A stretch of DNA of 64,000 nucleotides from Sciurus carolinensis (GCF_902686445.1 NC_062219.1:39769056-39833055), one strand, 5' to 3'. Positions 32,656 through 44,709 are shown, counted from the stretch's first letter. The notes: a model not told the origin generated them from the sequence alone. Translations and numbers: made by a program.

Positions 32656-34849
32656 TGTTAGGGGGAAAGTCGTAGAAATTAAAATGTAATGACTGATCCA
32701 GTTCCCTGAGTTTAATTTTTTCTGTTCCAGAGTGGAAAAAAATTGTAACATTTTCCTTTCTTAAGCCAGACACCTACATCTGTGTCAACTGAAGATTTCC
32801 TACCTTCACAATAAATAAAACAAGGTGGGAATGCATTGGAGAGAAAGAGGAGTGTTTTTAAGAATAATCCGTGGGCTTGATGTAGGCCCAGACATTTTAA
32901 GAAATGACACGTTTGGGCAATGATCACAAGATGGAAAACACGGTGAATTTCACAATGTAGGCTGTGTGTATTTGACCAAGAAAACAAAGCAAAGCAAAAC
33001 AAAAACAACCCAGTTAAAAACAAATTGCAGAATAATATTTGTCTCTCTTAACAAAATTTCCTGATCAAATTTCAAATGACAATTTGTACTTTTCTATTTT
33101 GAGCTGGTTGGGGGTCTTTTTTTCTTCCTTGAAGAACAGACAGGAAATGATTCTTGCCACTCAGTCAAAGGGGGCATATTTACCTAGTTCCTCATGATGT
33201 GACCAGGAAATCCTGTGTAGAAAAAAAGTCATTGAAAAAGGAGGAGGGGAAAAATGTAGCCTGCTTATGTTTTCTTAAACTCCTGCCCCACCCAGGGAGC
33301 CATTTAAGATAGTCTCACTTTTTCTTTTTTTCTTTCTTTTTTTTTTTTAAACATAGATTCAGCACCCAGGTTCCCGCATTTGGGTTTGCTTGCCTCTTGT
33401 TGAAACCCTAAGGAGAGGATTTCAGATGCATTTTTCTCCCAGTCCTGGATTTCCCCAGGACCCACAGGAATGGTGGAATTTCCAGGCCTTCGAGAAGGCA
33501 TTATTGTTTTGCAGGTTTTTAACCTCATGCCCACAGGCCGTCTGGTCTCCTGCTGATGTCTGTGAGCTGCACCTCAAAGGCAGAAATGAACAGGCTCTGT
33601 GATCTCTCTCCTGAATGACAGTGACGCTGCCAGCCAGGAGGGGGCTGTCACCTCGGATTCCACAGCAACTTGAGCAGCTGCAGCTGGCGCCTCAGGGAAA
33701 ACCAGATGCACCCATATTTCCAAAGTGCTTTCAGGTTTCCTAGGAATGTACAGACTTGTCACAGTTGCTTTGCAGGACTCTGGCATTTGAAATCTGTCCC
33801 AAAGCCAATTCCAATTTGGGTAATAATATGATAACTCTTTGAGCGCTAGGCGCCACGTACTAAATTTTACTTGAGGGTTCACACATTCTTGCCAACAAGT
33901 TCTATGAACCTCGTGTTATAAATAGGGAAACTACCCAGCATGTCTAAGGGTACATGGTGAGTCAGTTCTATAAATGGTAATCTGGCGGCACATCTATTCT
34001 CCAATAACTTTCATCCATTTTTTTTTCTCCCTATAAAATATTCTATCCTCAGGCTTGGGGGGGCCATTTGTTAACACCTGGCTATGAAGAATTTGCAACT
34101 CAAATCAATTTCGCTGGATCACATTTGTTTGGAAGAAGCACTATTGTAGTTGAGGGACAGAAAACGATGCCTTTTATATTATATGTATTTGTCTGTAGTA
34201 GTTATTGGTTTTAAAATGTGAGTCACTCTCAAATTCCCTTTCTCTCTAGAGGAGGAAGAGACTGCATTCTCTTGATCTTCTATTTTCTTCCAGCTGTTTC
34301 CAAGTTTGCTGTTTTTGACAATTTAGAAAGTGTGAGCATGAGAATTTAAGATTAGATCACAGAAAGCGAGGTTTTGAAGACTGCAATTCTTCCTTTTTCT
34401 TTTGATTTTGGAACTTTATTTGGTAAAAACTATAGAGAAGTCTGAATAAAGTGATAGTAGTACTTAAAACGTAGGCGAGCTTGAAATGTTCAGAGAGTGG
34501 GAACACATGCACAAATCAGATCTGGATCCTACCACTGAGGGCCTGGGTGTCCAAGAGACAGAGAAGTCAACTTCAAGACGTGTATATGAGAAAGCTGAAA
34601 TTAAGTTCTCCGTGAAACACTAGAAGCAATGAAATGTTACTCAAGTTCTGAAAATGGGGTCAGGAAATCTTCACTCACTGTCATGCCAGGTGTGACAAGA
34701 ACATTTTCATTCCATACAATTGCACAGATCAAAGTGTCATCTTCAAAAAGAAAGTAGGCAAAACAACCATGGATCAGTCCTAATTAATACCTGCCACATT
34801 GTTCAGACTTTTAAGCCAATGAAATGAACATAAGCTGTTCCCAAACAAC
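32656..34849. other. Unassigned, with a GC-richer block at 33360-33760
   Basis: No repeat recognised with confidence; 33895-34010 may be a decayed MIR. The block 33360-33760 is less AT-rich and carries overlapping open frames on both strands (33390-33602 plus, 33304-33534 and 33574-33882 minus) with no domain. It could be a regulatory block; see the CTCF-like site. Confidence 0.4.
33634..33645 (+). promoter_or_regulatory. CTCF-core-like motif
   Basis: CCAGGAGGGGGC matches 11 of 12 positions of the commonly cited CTCF core CCASYAGRKGGC. Such matches arise by chance; the only added support is the surrounding GC-richer, non-repetitive block. Confidence 0.2.
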
Positions 34850-35507
34850 CCACATTCAGACTATGTCTGAGAAACACACTGACGTGGAAGAATTGACAGC
34901 AAAAAAAGATGAGAAAAAGTATACCAGGTCCATATTAGTTAAAAAGAAAGGAGTGGCCTATTAATAGCTGATAAAGTAGACTTCAGAACAAAGAAAATTA
35001 CCAAAGAAAAGTAGGGGTATTCCATAATGACAAAAGGACCAAGCCATCAGGAAGACGAAACAAAGTGAATTGCACATAGTCCAAGTAATATACATAAAGG
35101 AAAAATAAAACCATAAAGCAAAAAAAAAAAAAAATACAGTTGGGAAGGGAAGTAGAGAAATTCAGTTTGAATATCAAGATTACAGAAGACTTGGAACAAA
35201 TACAACCAAGAGATCTTTTGGCATGCAAGAACACTTCCCTTTACAAAGCAGACAAAACATTTTTAAAGTGGAAAAGTAACCAAGATATATCACATTCTGG
35301 ATTATAAAACAAAAGAAAACAAAAAACTAGAAATTATATAGTGTACTTCTAGCCATGATGAAGTCAAACTAGACATTGATACCAGAAAGATAACAGAAAC
35401 ATTTTCGAATACTTATAAATTAAACATCACACTTACAAATATTCATGGGTCAAAAAGTAAGTCAAAAAGAAATGACAGAAACAGGCAAAATGAAAATGCA
35501 GCATATC
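34850..35507 (+). mobile_element. Old L1 ORF2, first part
   Basis: Sense, diverged: ATAAAGTAGACTTCAGAACAAAGAAAATTACC...CATAATGACAAAAGGACCAAGCCATCAGGAAGACG and TACTTATAAATTAAACATC are ORF2 text. The copy continues at 36996 after a younger L1. The start is approximate. Confidence 0.8.
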
Positions 35508-36995
35508 TGGGGGTATCGCAATACCAGACCTTCAACTCTACTACAAAGCAATAGTAACAAAAACGGCATGGTATTGGTACCAAAATAGAAAGGTAGATCA
35601 ATGGTACAGAATAGAGGACATGGACACAAACCCAAATAAATACAATTTTCTCATACTAGACAAAGGTGCCAAAAATATGCAATGGAGAAAAGATAGCCTC
35701 TTCAACAAATGGTGCTGGGAGAATTGGAAAGCCATATGCAACAGAATGAAACTAAACCCATATCTCTCAGCGTGCACGAAACTAAACTCAAAATGAATTA
35801 AGGACCTCGGAATCAGACCAGAGACCCTGCAGATTATAGAAGAAAAAGTAGGTCCAGATCTTCAACATGTCGGCTTAGGACCAGACTTCCTCAACAGAAC
35901 TCCCATAGCACAAGAAATAAAAGCAAGAATCAATAACTGGAATAGATTCAAACTAAAAAGCTTTCTCTCAGCAAAGGAAACTATCAGCAATGCGAAGAAA
36001 GAGCCTACAGAGTGGGAGAAAATCTTTGCCAATCATACTTCAGATAGAGCACTAATCTCCAGAATCTATAAAGAACTCAAAAAACTCAACACCAAGAATA
36101 CAAATAACCCAATAGACAAATGGGCTAAGGAAATGAACAGACACTTCACAGAAGAAGATCTACAAGCAATCAACAAACATATGAAAAAATGTTCAACATC
36201 TCTAGTAATAAGAGAAATGCAAATCAAAACCACCCTAAGATTCCATCTCACCCTAATTAGAATGGCAATTATCAAGAATACAAACAACAACAGGTGTTGA
36301 CGAGGATGTGGGGAGAAAGGTACACTCATACATTGCTGGTGGGGCTGCAAATTAGTGCAGCCATTCTGGAAAGCAGTGTGGAGATTCCTTAGAAAATTTG
36401 GAATGGAACCACCATTTGACCCAGCTATCCCACTCCTTGGCCTATACCCAAAGGACTTAAAATCAGCACACTACAGAGATACAGCCACATCAATGTTGAT
36501 AGCTGCTCAATTCACAATAGCCAGAGTGTGGAGCCAACCTAGATGCCCTTCAGTTGATGAATGGATAAAGAAACTGTGGTATATACATACAGTGGAATAT
36601 TACTCAGCCATAAAGAATGATAAAATTATGGCATTTGCAGGCAAATGGATGAAATTGGAAAATATCATGCTAAGTGAGATAAGCCAATCTCAAAAAACCA
36701 AAGGACGAATGATCTCTCTGATAAGTGGATAATGACACATAATGGGGGGTGGGAGGGGTTAGTGTTAAGGTTAGAGTTAGGGTTAGGGAGGGGGGCAAGA
36801 ATGGAGGAAGGAAGGACTGTATAAAGGGAAAAGATGGGTCAGAGGGGTGGGGGGAAGGGAAAAAATAACCGAATGAATCAAACAGCATGATCCTATGTAA
36901 ATTTATGATTACACAAATGGTATGCCTTTACTCCATGTACAAACAGAGAAACAACATGTATCCCATTTGTTTACAATAAAAAAATCATAAAAAAA
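35508..36995 (+). mobile_element. Younger L1, 5'-truncated, nested in old L1
   Basis: Best-preserved L1 of the window: about 1.2 kb of ORF2 C-terminus followed by 3' UTR and A-tail. ORF2 reads almost openly (GPDLQHVGLGPDFLNRTPIA, TSDRALISRIYKELKKLN), with a TGA replacing a Trp codon near 35794 and a frame shift near 36300. The last 125 codons are open (36355-36732, starting MQPFWKAVWRFLRKFG). The 3' UTR carries TTAGGG-like repeats at 36757-36787. Duplication: GAAAATGCAGCATATC (35492-35507) and GAAAATGCAACATATC (36996-37011), one mismatch. Its 3' UTR differs from the older copies. Confidence 0.95.
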
Positions 36996-38277
36996 GAAAA
37001 TGCAACATATCAAATAAGTAGAATATAGCATTAAATGTTTGCACGAAAAATAAAATTTTCAAATCAGTAATTTAAATTTTTACTTCAAGAAACTAGAAAA
37101 TGAATAGCAAAATAAGCACAAAGCAAGTAGAACAAAGGAAAGAAAATAAAAAGTAGAAATCACTGTAATTGAAATACAGGATAATACAGAAACTAAATGA
37201 AAAAAGCTGGTTTGTAAAAAAGTATATGAAAATGATAAACCACTAACAAGACTAATCAAAATAAGAAATGAAAAACAGAAATCACCAATATCAGAAATGA
37301 AACAGAAGATTTTACTACTTATGCTGTAGCTGGTAAGAGAATAAAGAAAGGAACCCTACAATTATGAATTTTATAGTCTGAGTAAAGTTGACCAACTCTT
37401 TGAAAAACTCAAATTATCACAACTACAACATGAGAAAAGTTAATTTAAGTAGACTTGAGAAATTGAATTCATACATATAAAACTCTTAAAAAAGGAACAA
37501 AAGAAAAAAAAAAATCTCCAAACCCAGATGGCTTCATTGGTGAATCGTGTAACACATTTAGAGAAGAATTAGCATCAATTTCTTACAATGTCTTTCAGAA
37601 GACAAGAATATAGTTCCCAATTCATTTTATAAATCAGTATTACTTTGATATCAAAACCATCCAAAAATAGTTTTTAAAAAAGAAAGAAAAAAAAAGAAAA
37701 ACTAGAAAACTACAGACCAACAGCTCTCATCAACTTGGATGCAGAAATCTTTAGTAAAATGACCGCAAACTGAATCTAACAATATGTAGAACAATCACAT
37801 ATCAAGTGGTAATTGTTGAGGTACACAAGACTATTTTAACATTTCACTCACTCAGTCAACATAATCCACCATATTAATAAGCTAGAGGAGAAAAAATCAT
37901 ATGATCATATCAATTCTTAGAGAAAATAACTTGTTCACATCTAATACCCACTTAGGATTTAAAAAAAACTTAGCTCACTATGAGTGAAAGGAAATTACCT
38001 CAACTTGTTAAAGAATGAACAAACAAATAAACCAACACCTAATTTCACACTTAATTTGAAAGACTAAAATAGAGAACAAGGCAAGGATTCTGTTATCTTC
38101 CCTTTTAATTCAACAAAGTACTAGAATTCTAGATACAGCAATAAGGCAAGAAAAATAAATAAAATACAAATTAGAAATGAAAAAATAAACAGTCTCTGTT
38201 TGAAAAAAAATGATTGTCTACATTAAAAAATGTCAAGGAATCCTCAAAAAAACCCCAAACAAAACCCTCTAAAATTA

Positions 38278-38353
38278 ATGGTACTGGGGATCAAATTCAG
38301 AGCCTTGTGCTTGCAAGGCAAGTAATCTACCAACTGAGCTATCTCCCCAGCTT
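38278..38353 (-). mobile_element. ID-type SINE
   Basis: GGTACTGGGGATCAAATTCAGAGCCTTGTGCTTGCAAGGCAAGTAATCTACCAACTGAGCTATCTCCCCAGC is an antisense ID unit of the same subtype as 38899 and 39656. Confidence 0.92.
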
Positions 38354-38898
38354 TATGGTGTTTCTTTATACTATTAAGAAAGACTCAGTAACAGAAGTTA
38401 AAATCACAAATGTTTGTAAACACACAAAATAAATTAAGAACTTAGGTATATACTTAATGAAATGTGTACAACATCTGTTTTAAAAAATGCAGATGAAAGC
38501 AATCAAGAAAGACCTAAACAAATAGACCTATCTTGTTAATGAATTGAAAGGCTTATCACAGTAAAAATATACCTCAATGTGCAGATTCATTATTAATTTC
38601 CCAGCAACATAATTTTTAGACATAGACAAATTTATTCTAAAATTTATATGGAAAGGCACAAGGCCTAGAATGAATAGCTGAAATAATCTTTTCAAAGAAA
38701 AAAATGTTGGGGGAATAACCCAACTTAATGATAAGATTTATCATTTATAGTCTTCAAGACAGTGAAGTTGGCAGGGAGATGGACATGGATTAATAGAATA
38801 AGGTATAGAAACCAGAAATTGGCAATTGGCTCACACAAATATGCTTAATTATTTTTGACAAAAGCACAAAAACAATTCAGTGGCAGAAGGTTAGCTTT

Positions 38899-38998
38899 TT
38901 TTTTTTTTTTTTTTTTTTGGCGGTGCTGGGGATATCGAACCCAGGGCTTTGTGCTTGCAAGGCAAGTACTCTACTGACTGAACTATCTCCCCAGCCCC
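38899..38998 (-). mobile_element. ID-type SINE inside old L1
   Basis: T-run, then GGCGGTGCTGGGGATATCGAACCCAGGGCTTTGTGCTTGCAAGGC...CTGAACTATCTCCCCAGCCCC. Flanks AAGGTTAGCTTTTT and AAGGATAGCTTTTT are the target duplication. Confidence 0.95.
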
Positions 38999-39489
38999 AA
39001 GGATAGCTTTTTGAACAATGGTGGAAACAATGTTCTGGAACAATTGAATATTCATAGACTAAAGAATGAATCGTTACCTAAATCTCATATTGCTTGACAA
39101 CTCAAAATGAAAATAAACATCAAAGCTAAAACTGTAAAACTAAACGTGCATATATGCAAATGACATATAAAACACACTCAGGATTGAATATAATAATAAG
39201 ACCAATCTTAAGTATATTAGACAATGTCAGTATCTTTGTTGTGATACTGTTCTGTCATTTTACAAATGCTGATTTTAAGAGAAACTGAGCAAACAGTATA
39301 TAGGACCTCTCAGTGTTATTTCTTGCAACTGTATCTACAATTATCTCAATAGTTTTCAATTAAAAAATTGATCTTGACTTGGTGAAATCTGTAGTACCAA
39401 AGAAACCAAAGAAAAGCAAGAAACTACTCTGTAGAAAGGCTTCTACAATGCAGACCCCCTTGAAACTCTTAGTTAATGAAAATATGCTG

Positions 39490-39835
39490 TTTTAATACTT
39501 TAGAGCTGCTCTAACAAAATACCTTAAACTGGGTGCTTATAAACAAAAGACATTTATTTCTCACAGTTTTGGAGCAAGGCAAGTCCAAGATCAACATGGT
39601 GGCAGATTTAGTGTGTGCTCCTGTTGATTGGTTCACAGATGGTGACTTCAAGCTCCTTTTTTTTTTTTTTTTTTGGGTGCTGAGGATCGAACCCAGGGCC
39701 TTGTGCTTGCAAGGCAAGCACTCTACCGACTGAGCTATCTCCCCAGCCCCTCAAGCTCTTTTTTCTCATGCTGGAGAACTAGCGATCAAGAATTTCAAGT
39801 CACATGAGAAAATGAAGTACTATAAAAGAATGTCA
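39490..39835 (-). mobile_element. MLT1/MaLR-type LTR piece split by an ID SINE
   Basis: TTTAGAGCTGCTCTAACAAAATACCTTAAACTGGGTGCTTATAAACAAAAGACATTTATTTCTCACAGTTTTGGAGCAAGGCAAGTCCAAGATCAA is the antisense 3' end of an MLT1-like LTR. The rest is short and decayed. Confidence 0.7.
39656..39750 (-). mobile_element. ID-type SINE inside the LTR piece
   Basis: Antisense ID (GGTGCTGAGGATCGAACCCAGGGCCTTGTGCTTGCAAGGCAAGCACTCTACCGACTGAGCTATCTCCCCAGCCCC) between direct repeats TCAAGCTC at 39648-39655 and 39751-39758. Very close to its subfamily text, so recent. Confidence 0.96.
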
Positions 39836-41343
39836 GCAGGTGCAATAAATAAGAGATTTATATCCAACACATTGAAAAAACTTTCAACTTAGCCTGTTTA
39901 AAATTTTCTAGGAAATGCTAAGAGGACAAAACAACGTAAATCAAGAATGTTGGAAAATAACCAAATAGAGAAACTATTGAAAAGAATAGACATAAAAGTA
40001 TATTTAACAAAATGAATTCTGTGAATGGATTAAAATAGCAGATTAGGCATAACTCAAGAGAGATTTAATGACCAGAGAGGTATGAGAAAATTGACCTGGA
40101 TGCAGAATGGAAAGATGAAAGAGATAGAAAATATAAACGACCAGTAAAGAGATGATGAAGGCTAAAATTAAAGAACAGGAAGAAAATCGTACCCAAGAGA
40201 CTGATGGAATCCTCTGGATTCAGTTATGGAAGGTGTGAGGGAATTGCGTGTGTGGGTGGGGGGTGGCAATGAGTCTGAGGTTTCTATCTTAGGAGACAGG
40301 GGAGTTTGAGGTATCTGCCGAATATTTAAGTGTGATGTCCACGGTTCAGTTGTGTTTATGAGACCAGGTCTCAGGGGAAAGTAACACTTTGAAAGGGCTT
40401 TGCTTTTCAGGAAAGCAAACTTAAACCCAGAAAATGGTACAAACTTTCTTGAAGAGGAAAAGTAAAATTCATACCGACAGGTCAGAAGGATTGATTGACA
40501 GACAACTAATTCAAACAGTGTGGAGTAGGTGAAGACTGATATTAAGAGTGAAAGCATCTCTTTGGTACAAATTCTTTGTGAGTCGTTGATAAAGAGCAGC
40601 ACGATGGTTCGGTTACATAAAACTCTGTACATACTGCAACAAATGAGCATTTTACCCTGACACAAAGCTCATTAAAGGGAAATTTTTTGTTAGAGGATAA
40701 ACAAAATAAGTTAGCTGCTCTAGGAAAGTCACTGTTATAGAAGAACAAAGAGTTCATCACTGGAGTTAATTATATAGATTTCAGGGAGGTGAGAACCACT
40801 CAACATAATTTCCTTTTAAATATAGTTCAAAAGGGATGGTATTTGTGCAAATAGTACCTGTTGAGCTTTAATCAGTAGTGAATGAAGGGGATGCATTAAC
40901 TCATTTATTTATTAATATACTGTGTCCAAGTCAAAAAATTTGCAACTATTATTAAACTGCTTTCGTTTACTATGTTTTCTGTTTTCTAGGACAAAATTGT
41001 AATAATGGTAGAGTAACCTCTGACTCAAATCAAAGGGATGGAGATTGTGATGCTTAGATTAGACAAGTTAGTAGAATTGTAGTAGGTTCAATTTGTTTAC
41101 CAATATGCTAACATTTATGGGGTGTCTAAACCATACTGCAAATAGTGATTAAGCAAATTTTCTATTTCAAAAGATACTTGAGCAGTGAAGGGAAATAATT
41201 CAGAATTCTGGCTTTTGTGGTCAAAGACACCTGCTTTGCTGATGTCTAGCTGCATGGTTCTGAGACAGTTAAGAAGTCTCTCCATGCTTTCATGAATAAA
41301 AGGGTGACAATAAAAAGACCCATCTCAAAAGAATGATGACTGA
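39836..41343. other. Unassigned; ancient repeat near 40060-40420
   Basis: GGGGAGTTTGAGGTATCTGCCGAATATTTAAGTGTGATGTCCACGGTTCAGTTGTG resembles the old repeat family at 55740-56345. The longest open frame of the window (40168-40665, minus, 165 codons) lies mostly over this repeat and has no domain, so I do not call it a gene. Confidence 0.4.
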
Positions 41344-42115
41344 CTAACTCTAGCCTGCGTGAGGACAGGCTGTGCTCTGCCGAGGTACTTGGGATGTAAA
41401 GAAGAGCGCACTCAGGCTCTGCCTAAATCTGAGTCACTCCATTTTGTGAAGCAGTAGTTGGCCATAAGCTACTCCATTTTCAGCTTAAGGGTTGAGGAGG
41501 AATGTTGCCACACCCTGCTTGCACAAGTAAACAACCATCCTCTGCCTGGCACAACCATGAGGCATAAACTGATAATAAGAACGAGCACTGTGAACTTATT
41601 GAATTGATCAGAAGTACGTGGATGCATGGGCATGTCAAACTCATATTGAAAAATCCAGGCCCATCAGCTTATTAAACACTCCAGATCACCAAATGCTGCA
41701 ACCTCCTCTCTGGAGACCCAGAAAAGGAGGGACACCCTGAGACCAGGCACGGCGGCACCGTGACCCACTCACCTGGTCACTCGTCAGAAGCCTTGTCCAG
41801 GAAAATCACCACAGTGAAGATCCTCTGAATCTCTGTCCCTGACTTCAGCGGAGTGTGGTTTCTTCTGCCCTTGATGATTACACAAGTCCCACTACACTGA
41901 GAAACTACCGCCTTCTGGACCTTGGCCTAGAACAAGTACTTGCATTTTGACAGCTCTGTGCCCTGAACAAGTTCTTTGGCAGCTCATAATCTTATCTGAC
42001 CACCTATGGAGACTCTTTGCAACTATATCTGCTCTCTGCCTTTCCTCTCAGTTCAGCCTCCTGAACCCCTGTGGCTGCCTTAACCCTTTATTAGCCTTTC
42101 TGTATAATATTATCT
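41344..42115 (+). mobile_element. LTR-like unit, family unknown
   Basis: Starts TGACTAACTCTAGCC and holds CTCCATTTTGTGAAGCAGTAG and TACTCCATTTTCAGCTTAAGG, motifs of the kind seen in several ERV LTRs, then a C/T-rich second half (CTCTGCCTTTCCTCTCAGTTCAGCCTCCTGAACCCC) near 42030-42080. A 23-base piece (41427-41449) recurs at 42158-42180. Ends and strand are inferred. Confidence 0.4.
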
Positions 42116-42160
42116 ATATCTATAGCCATATATATCTATATCTATATCTATATCTATATC
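42112..42160. repeat. (TATATC)n microsatellite
   Basis: TATCTATATCTATAG followed by about six TATATC units, at the edge of the LTR-like unit. Confidence 0.95.
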
Positions 42161-42604
42161 TGAGTTACTTCATTTTGTGACGCATATACATATATATAAA
42201 TATAAATTCCATTTATATATGGAATTGCCTGACTGATGACTAACAAGTGACCCACAAGTCTTCAGTGGACTGCCACTAATGAAAGTAGAGTAACCCGTGA
42301 ATTTATTGTTATTCAATACATGCTGACATTATGGCACAAATGTGTTTGGTCCGTGAGTGACACAGCATGCTTGTGACGATGTAACCTTCAATGCCTAGTA
42401 GACAGGGTTAAAGAAAAATGTTAGGTTTCATTAGAATTTGACATTTTCTTGCTGCTGTCAATTTATAATCAACCATCAATTCTCTGAATGAGAAAGCTTT
42501 GATATGGAGATCTTTTGACTGATAGTTTTCTGTATGCAGTTGGTGTCAAAGCACAGCCTTCAACCATAGAGGTCGTGTAAAATTAGAAAGGAAGAAAGCC
42601 ACTT

Positions 42605-42785
42605 ATATTTAGCAGCTGTGTCACGGGCACTGCAGAAGGAACTTACACATATGCTCTCTCACTCAGTCTGCCCCAGAGCCTGGCCGGACGGCGGTTATGA
42701 TCATTTCAGAGTTGAGATATGTCGAATTCTGTGTCACAGATCATTAGTGGCAGAGTCATTTTCAAACCCCCCAGTTCTCCATTTT
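42605..42785 (-). mobile_element. MIR SINE
   Basis: Antisense MIR over nearly its full length: GGGCACTGCAGAAGGAACTTACACATATGCTCTC...ATTTCAGAGTTGAGATATGTC...TTAGTGGCAGAGTCATTTTCAAACCCCCC. Confidence 0.75.
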
Positions 42786-43210
42786 TACTTTCTTGTAGAA
42801 AATGTGATGAAGCCCTCTTATTGATTGAATGGCGACTGACTTTTTCTTCTTTTGATGCTTCAAGCAGTTGGAAGCTGTCCGCGCCCTAATCTCCCTTAAC
42901 TCCTTCTGTTGTATGTGTAACGATGTTAGAAATAAGTCACAATATAATTATGGTTTGCATAGTTTCCGGTTGATCTCTGATAAGTTACCACTACGTTGGT
43001 TATAAAGTCTGAACTGATGAAATTATAGTTAGATGACAGATGCTATTAGAAAGAAATAGCAGGAGTCAGAGCTGACTGTAAGTGAATAAAAGACTGATTC
43101 TGTTGAGAATCATAGAACTTGGTCACTTGGACAGTCTTAGGAATATGTCCCTAAATTTTAGCAATAGGGAGAGATCAAGCTAGAAGAAGGGTGTAACAAA
43201 AGGAAAAACA

Positions 43211-43340
43211 GGGCTGGGGTTGTGGCTCAGTGGTCGAGTGCTTGCCTAGCATGTGTGAGGCACTGGGTTCAATTCTTAGCACCACATATAAATAAATGAA
43301 TAAAATAAAGGCCTATCAATATCTAAAAAATATTTTTTAA
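43211..43340 (+). mobile_element. ID-type SINE with perfect target duplication
   Basis: GGGCTGGGGTTGTGGCTCAGTGGTCGAGTGCTTGCCTAGCATGTGTGAGGCACTGGGTTCAATTCTTAGCACC plus the AAATAAATGAATAAAATAAAGGCC tail. Flanked by AAAAGGAAAAACA at 43198-43210 and 43341-43353. The box-A/box-B-like tRNA core is well preserved. Confidence 0.96.
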
Positions 43341-43411
43341 AAAAGGAAAAACAACTCCATCCTCTATAAGTTCTCAAAAAAATTTTTGAACACCAAAAAT
43401 TATATGTTGTT

Positions 43412-43608
43412 AACTGAGCCCAGAGGCACATGCCTGTAATCCCAGTGACTCAGGAGGCTGAGGCAGGAGGACTGCAGGTTTGAGGCCAGTCTCAGTAACT
43501 TTGAAAGGCCCTAAGCAACTTAGGGAGACCCTATTTTAAAATAAAAAATAAAGTCTGAGGGTAGAGCTTAGAGAAAAAGCACCCTGGATTCATTCCCCAG
43601 TAGCAAAA
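43412..43608 (+). mobile_element. B1-dID composite SINE
   Basis: 7SL-like head (GCCTGTAATCCCAGTGACTCAGGAGGCTGAGGCAGGAGGAC...GCAACTTAGGGAGACCCTA) with a decayed ID tail (GTCTGAGGGTAGAGCTTAGAGAAAAAGCACC...TTCATTCCCCAGTAGC). Confidence 0.92.
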
Positions 43609-44189
43609 AAACATACATTACATGTTGTCATACATTAGGAGAACTTGTACAAATTTTTATATATTTATAAAAATATATATTTTTACATTTAAAAATAAAG
43701 GTGTATTGAAAGAAAACATTTTGTTAATATCATTGAAGTTTATATTTCATTAGGAACAAAAGATAAATTATCCCATATTTAAATCCTTGGATGATGGTTC
43801 AGAATTTAATTTTTTGCTGTGTTTCTGAATTTATCATATATCTCAGGAGTTTCTGGTTTAGATTTTGCTTATAGTGGAAAAGGTGATATTTAGCATTAAG
43901 ACCAGAGTTTGAATTCCATTCTTAGAGCTCCCTCTTCTGTTTACTGGTAGGTATGAGAAATCCTTATTTCTGTCCCCAGATTTGAAGATCCGGTCAGAAT
44001 TTCTATTTCCATAATTAATTTTCTGAAATGTATCACTAATTTTAGTAGCTAGTAATTAACAAGCTTATCTGTGAAGTACAGTGTGGCTGACTAGGAACCA
44101 TTTGTGTATACCAGCAGTTTCTAAAATGCTTAAATCTAGGAGCCAAGATCATATGTCATGTGAAATACCAGGAACTCCTTGACCACTGT
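43609..44189. other. No recognised feature
   Basis: Very AT-rich start (43650-43720) followed by unassigned sequence. Confidence 0.4.
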
Positions 44190-44325
44190 CTCAAAGAGCT
44201 CAATGGCTGCGGGTTTGACAGATGAGGAAATTGAAATGCCAAGGGTCAAAGTGATTTCTTTCAAGGTCACATAACTGGTAGAGTCAGGCATTCAGGCTTC
44301 CTAACCCCAGTCTGTCCTCTCCTAT
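44190..44325 (-). mobile_element. MIR SINE fragment
   Basis: TTTGACAGATGAGGAAATTGAAATGCCAAGGGTCAAAGTGATTTC...AAGGTCACATAACTGGTAGAGTCAGGCATTCAGGC is the antisense MIR core. Confidence 0.8.
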
Positions 44326-44589
44326 ATGAAAATGATAGAGACAACAGAAGAGTGATAAAAGAGGAGTTTGTGATTCACTTATTCAATTATTCATCTAACA
44401 AGCAAAAGGTTAGATCAGTGAATTGTATGCATTTCAAAAATAATTTAAATATAATATAATTTCTAATATCTTAATGGGGAGATAGTTACAAATACTGGTA
44501 TTGGAAAATCTCTATGTGATATAATTATGTTCACTAAAACCTGTGCTCTTATCCTTTTTTAAAAGTCATAGGAGAAGAAAATAGATATT

Positions 44590-44690
44590 AATTTTTACAT
44601 AGTGCCAGCTACATTGCTACGCATTTTATGTATTTTGTTTTTATGAACTGCCACAACAATCTGTTAGCATCAATTTTTTCTTTCTTTTAA
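44590..44690 (-). mobile_element. MIR SINE fragment
   Basis: ACATAGTGCCAGCTACATTGCTACGCATTTTATGTATTTTG...TGAACTGCCACAACAATCTGTTAGCATCAATTTT matches the antisense 5' part of MIR, diverged. Confidence 0.6.
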
Positions 44691-44709
44691 AGAATTAGTA
44701 GTCTTTATT

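Larger units (their letters stand above)
36996..39245 (+). mobile_element. Old L1 ORF2, remaining part
   Basis: Continues from 35507: CTGGTTTGTAAAAAAGTATATGAAAATGATAAACCACTAACAAGACTAATC, ACCAACAGCTCTCATCAACTTGGATGCAGAAATC, TTTATATGGAAAGGCACAAGGCCTAGAAT, all in ORF2 order and full of stops. Broken by ID SINEs at 38278 and 38899. Confidence 0.85.

Noticed and set aside
32456..32773. Glu/Arg-rich and Ser/Leu-rich open frames
   Set aside because: Produced by the GA microsatellite at 32566-32655.
36355..36732. 125-codon open frame as a host gene
   Set aside because: It is the C-terminal end of L1 ORF2 within a truncated, stop-containing insertion.
38899..39750. tRNA genes suggested by the tRNA-like ID units
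   Set aside because: The units have lost tRNA folding, carry A-rich tails and target duplications, and belong to a dispersed SINE family.
40168..40665. 165-codon minus-strand open frame, the longest of the window
   Set aside because: It lies mostly over an ancient repeat, shows no domain, signal or splice context, and its Ser/Pro/Leu-rich text is what antisense of purine-rich sequence gives.
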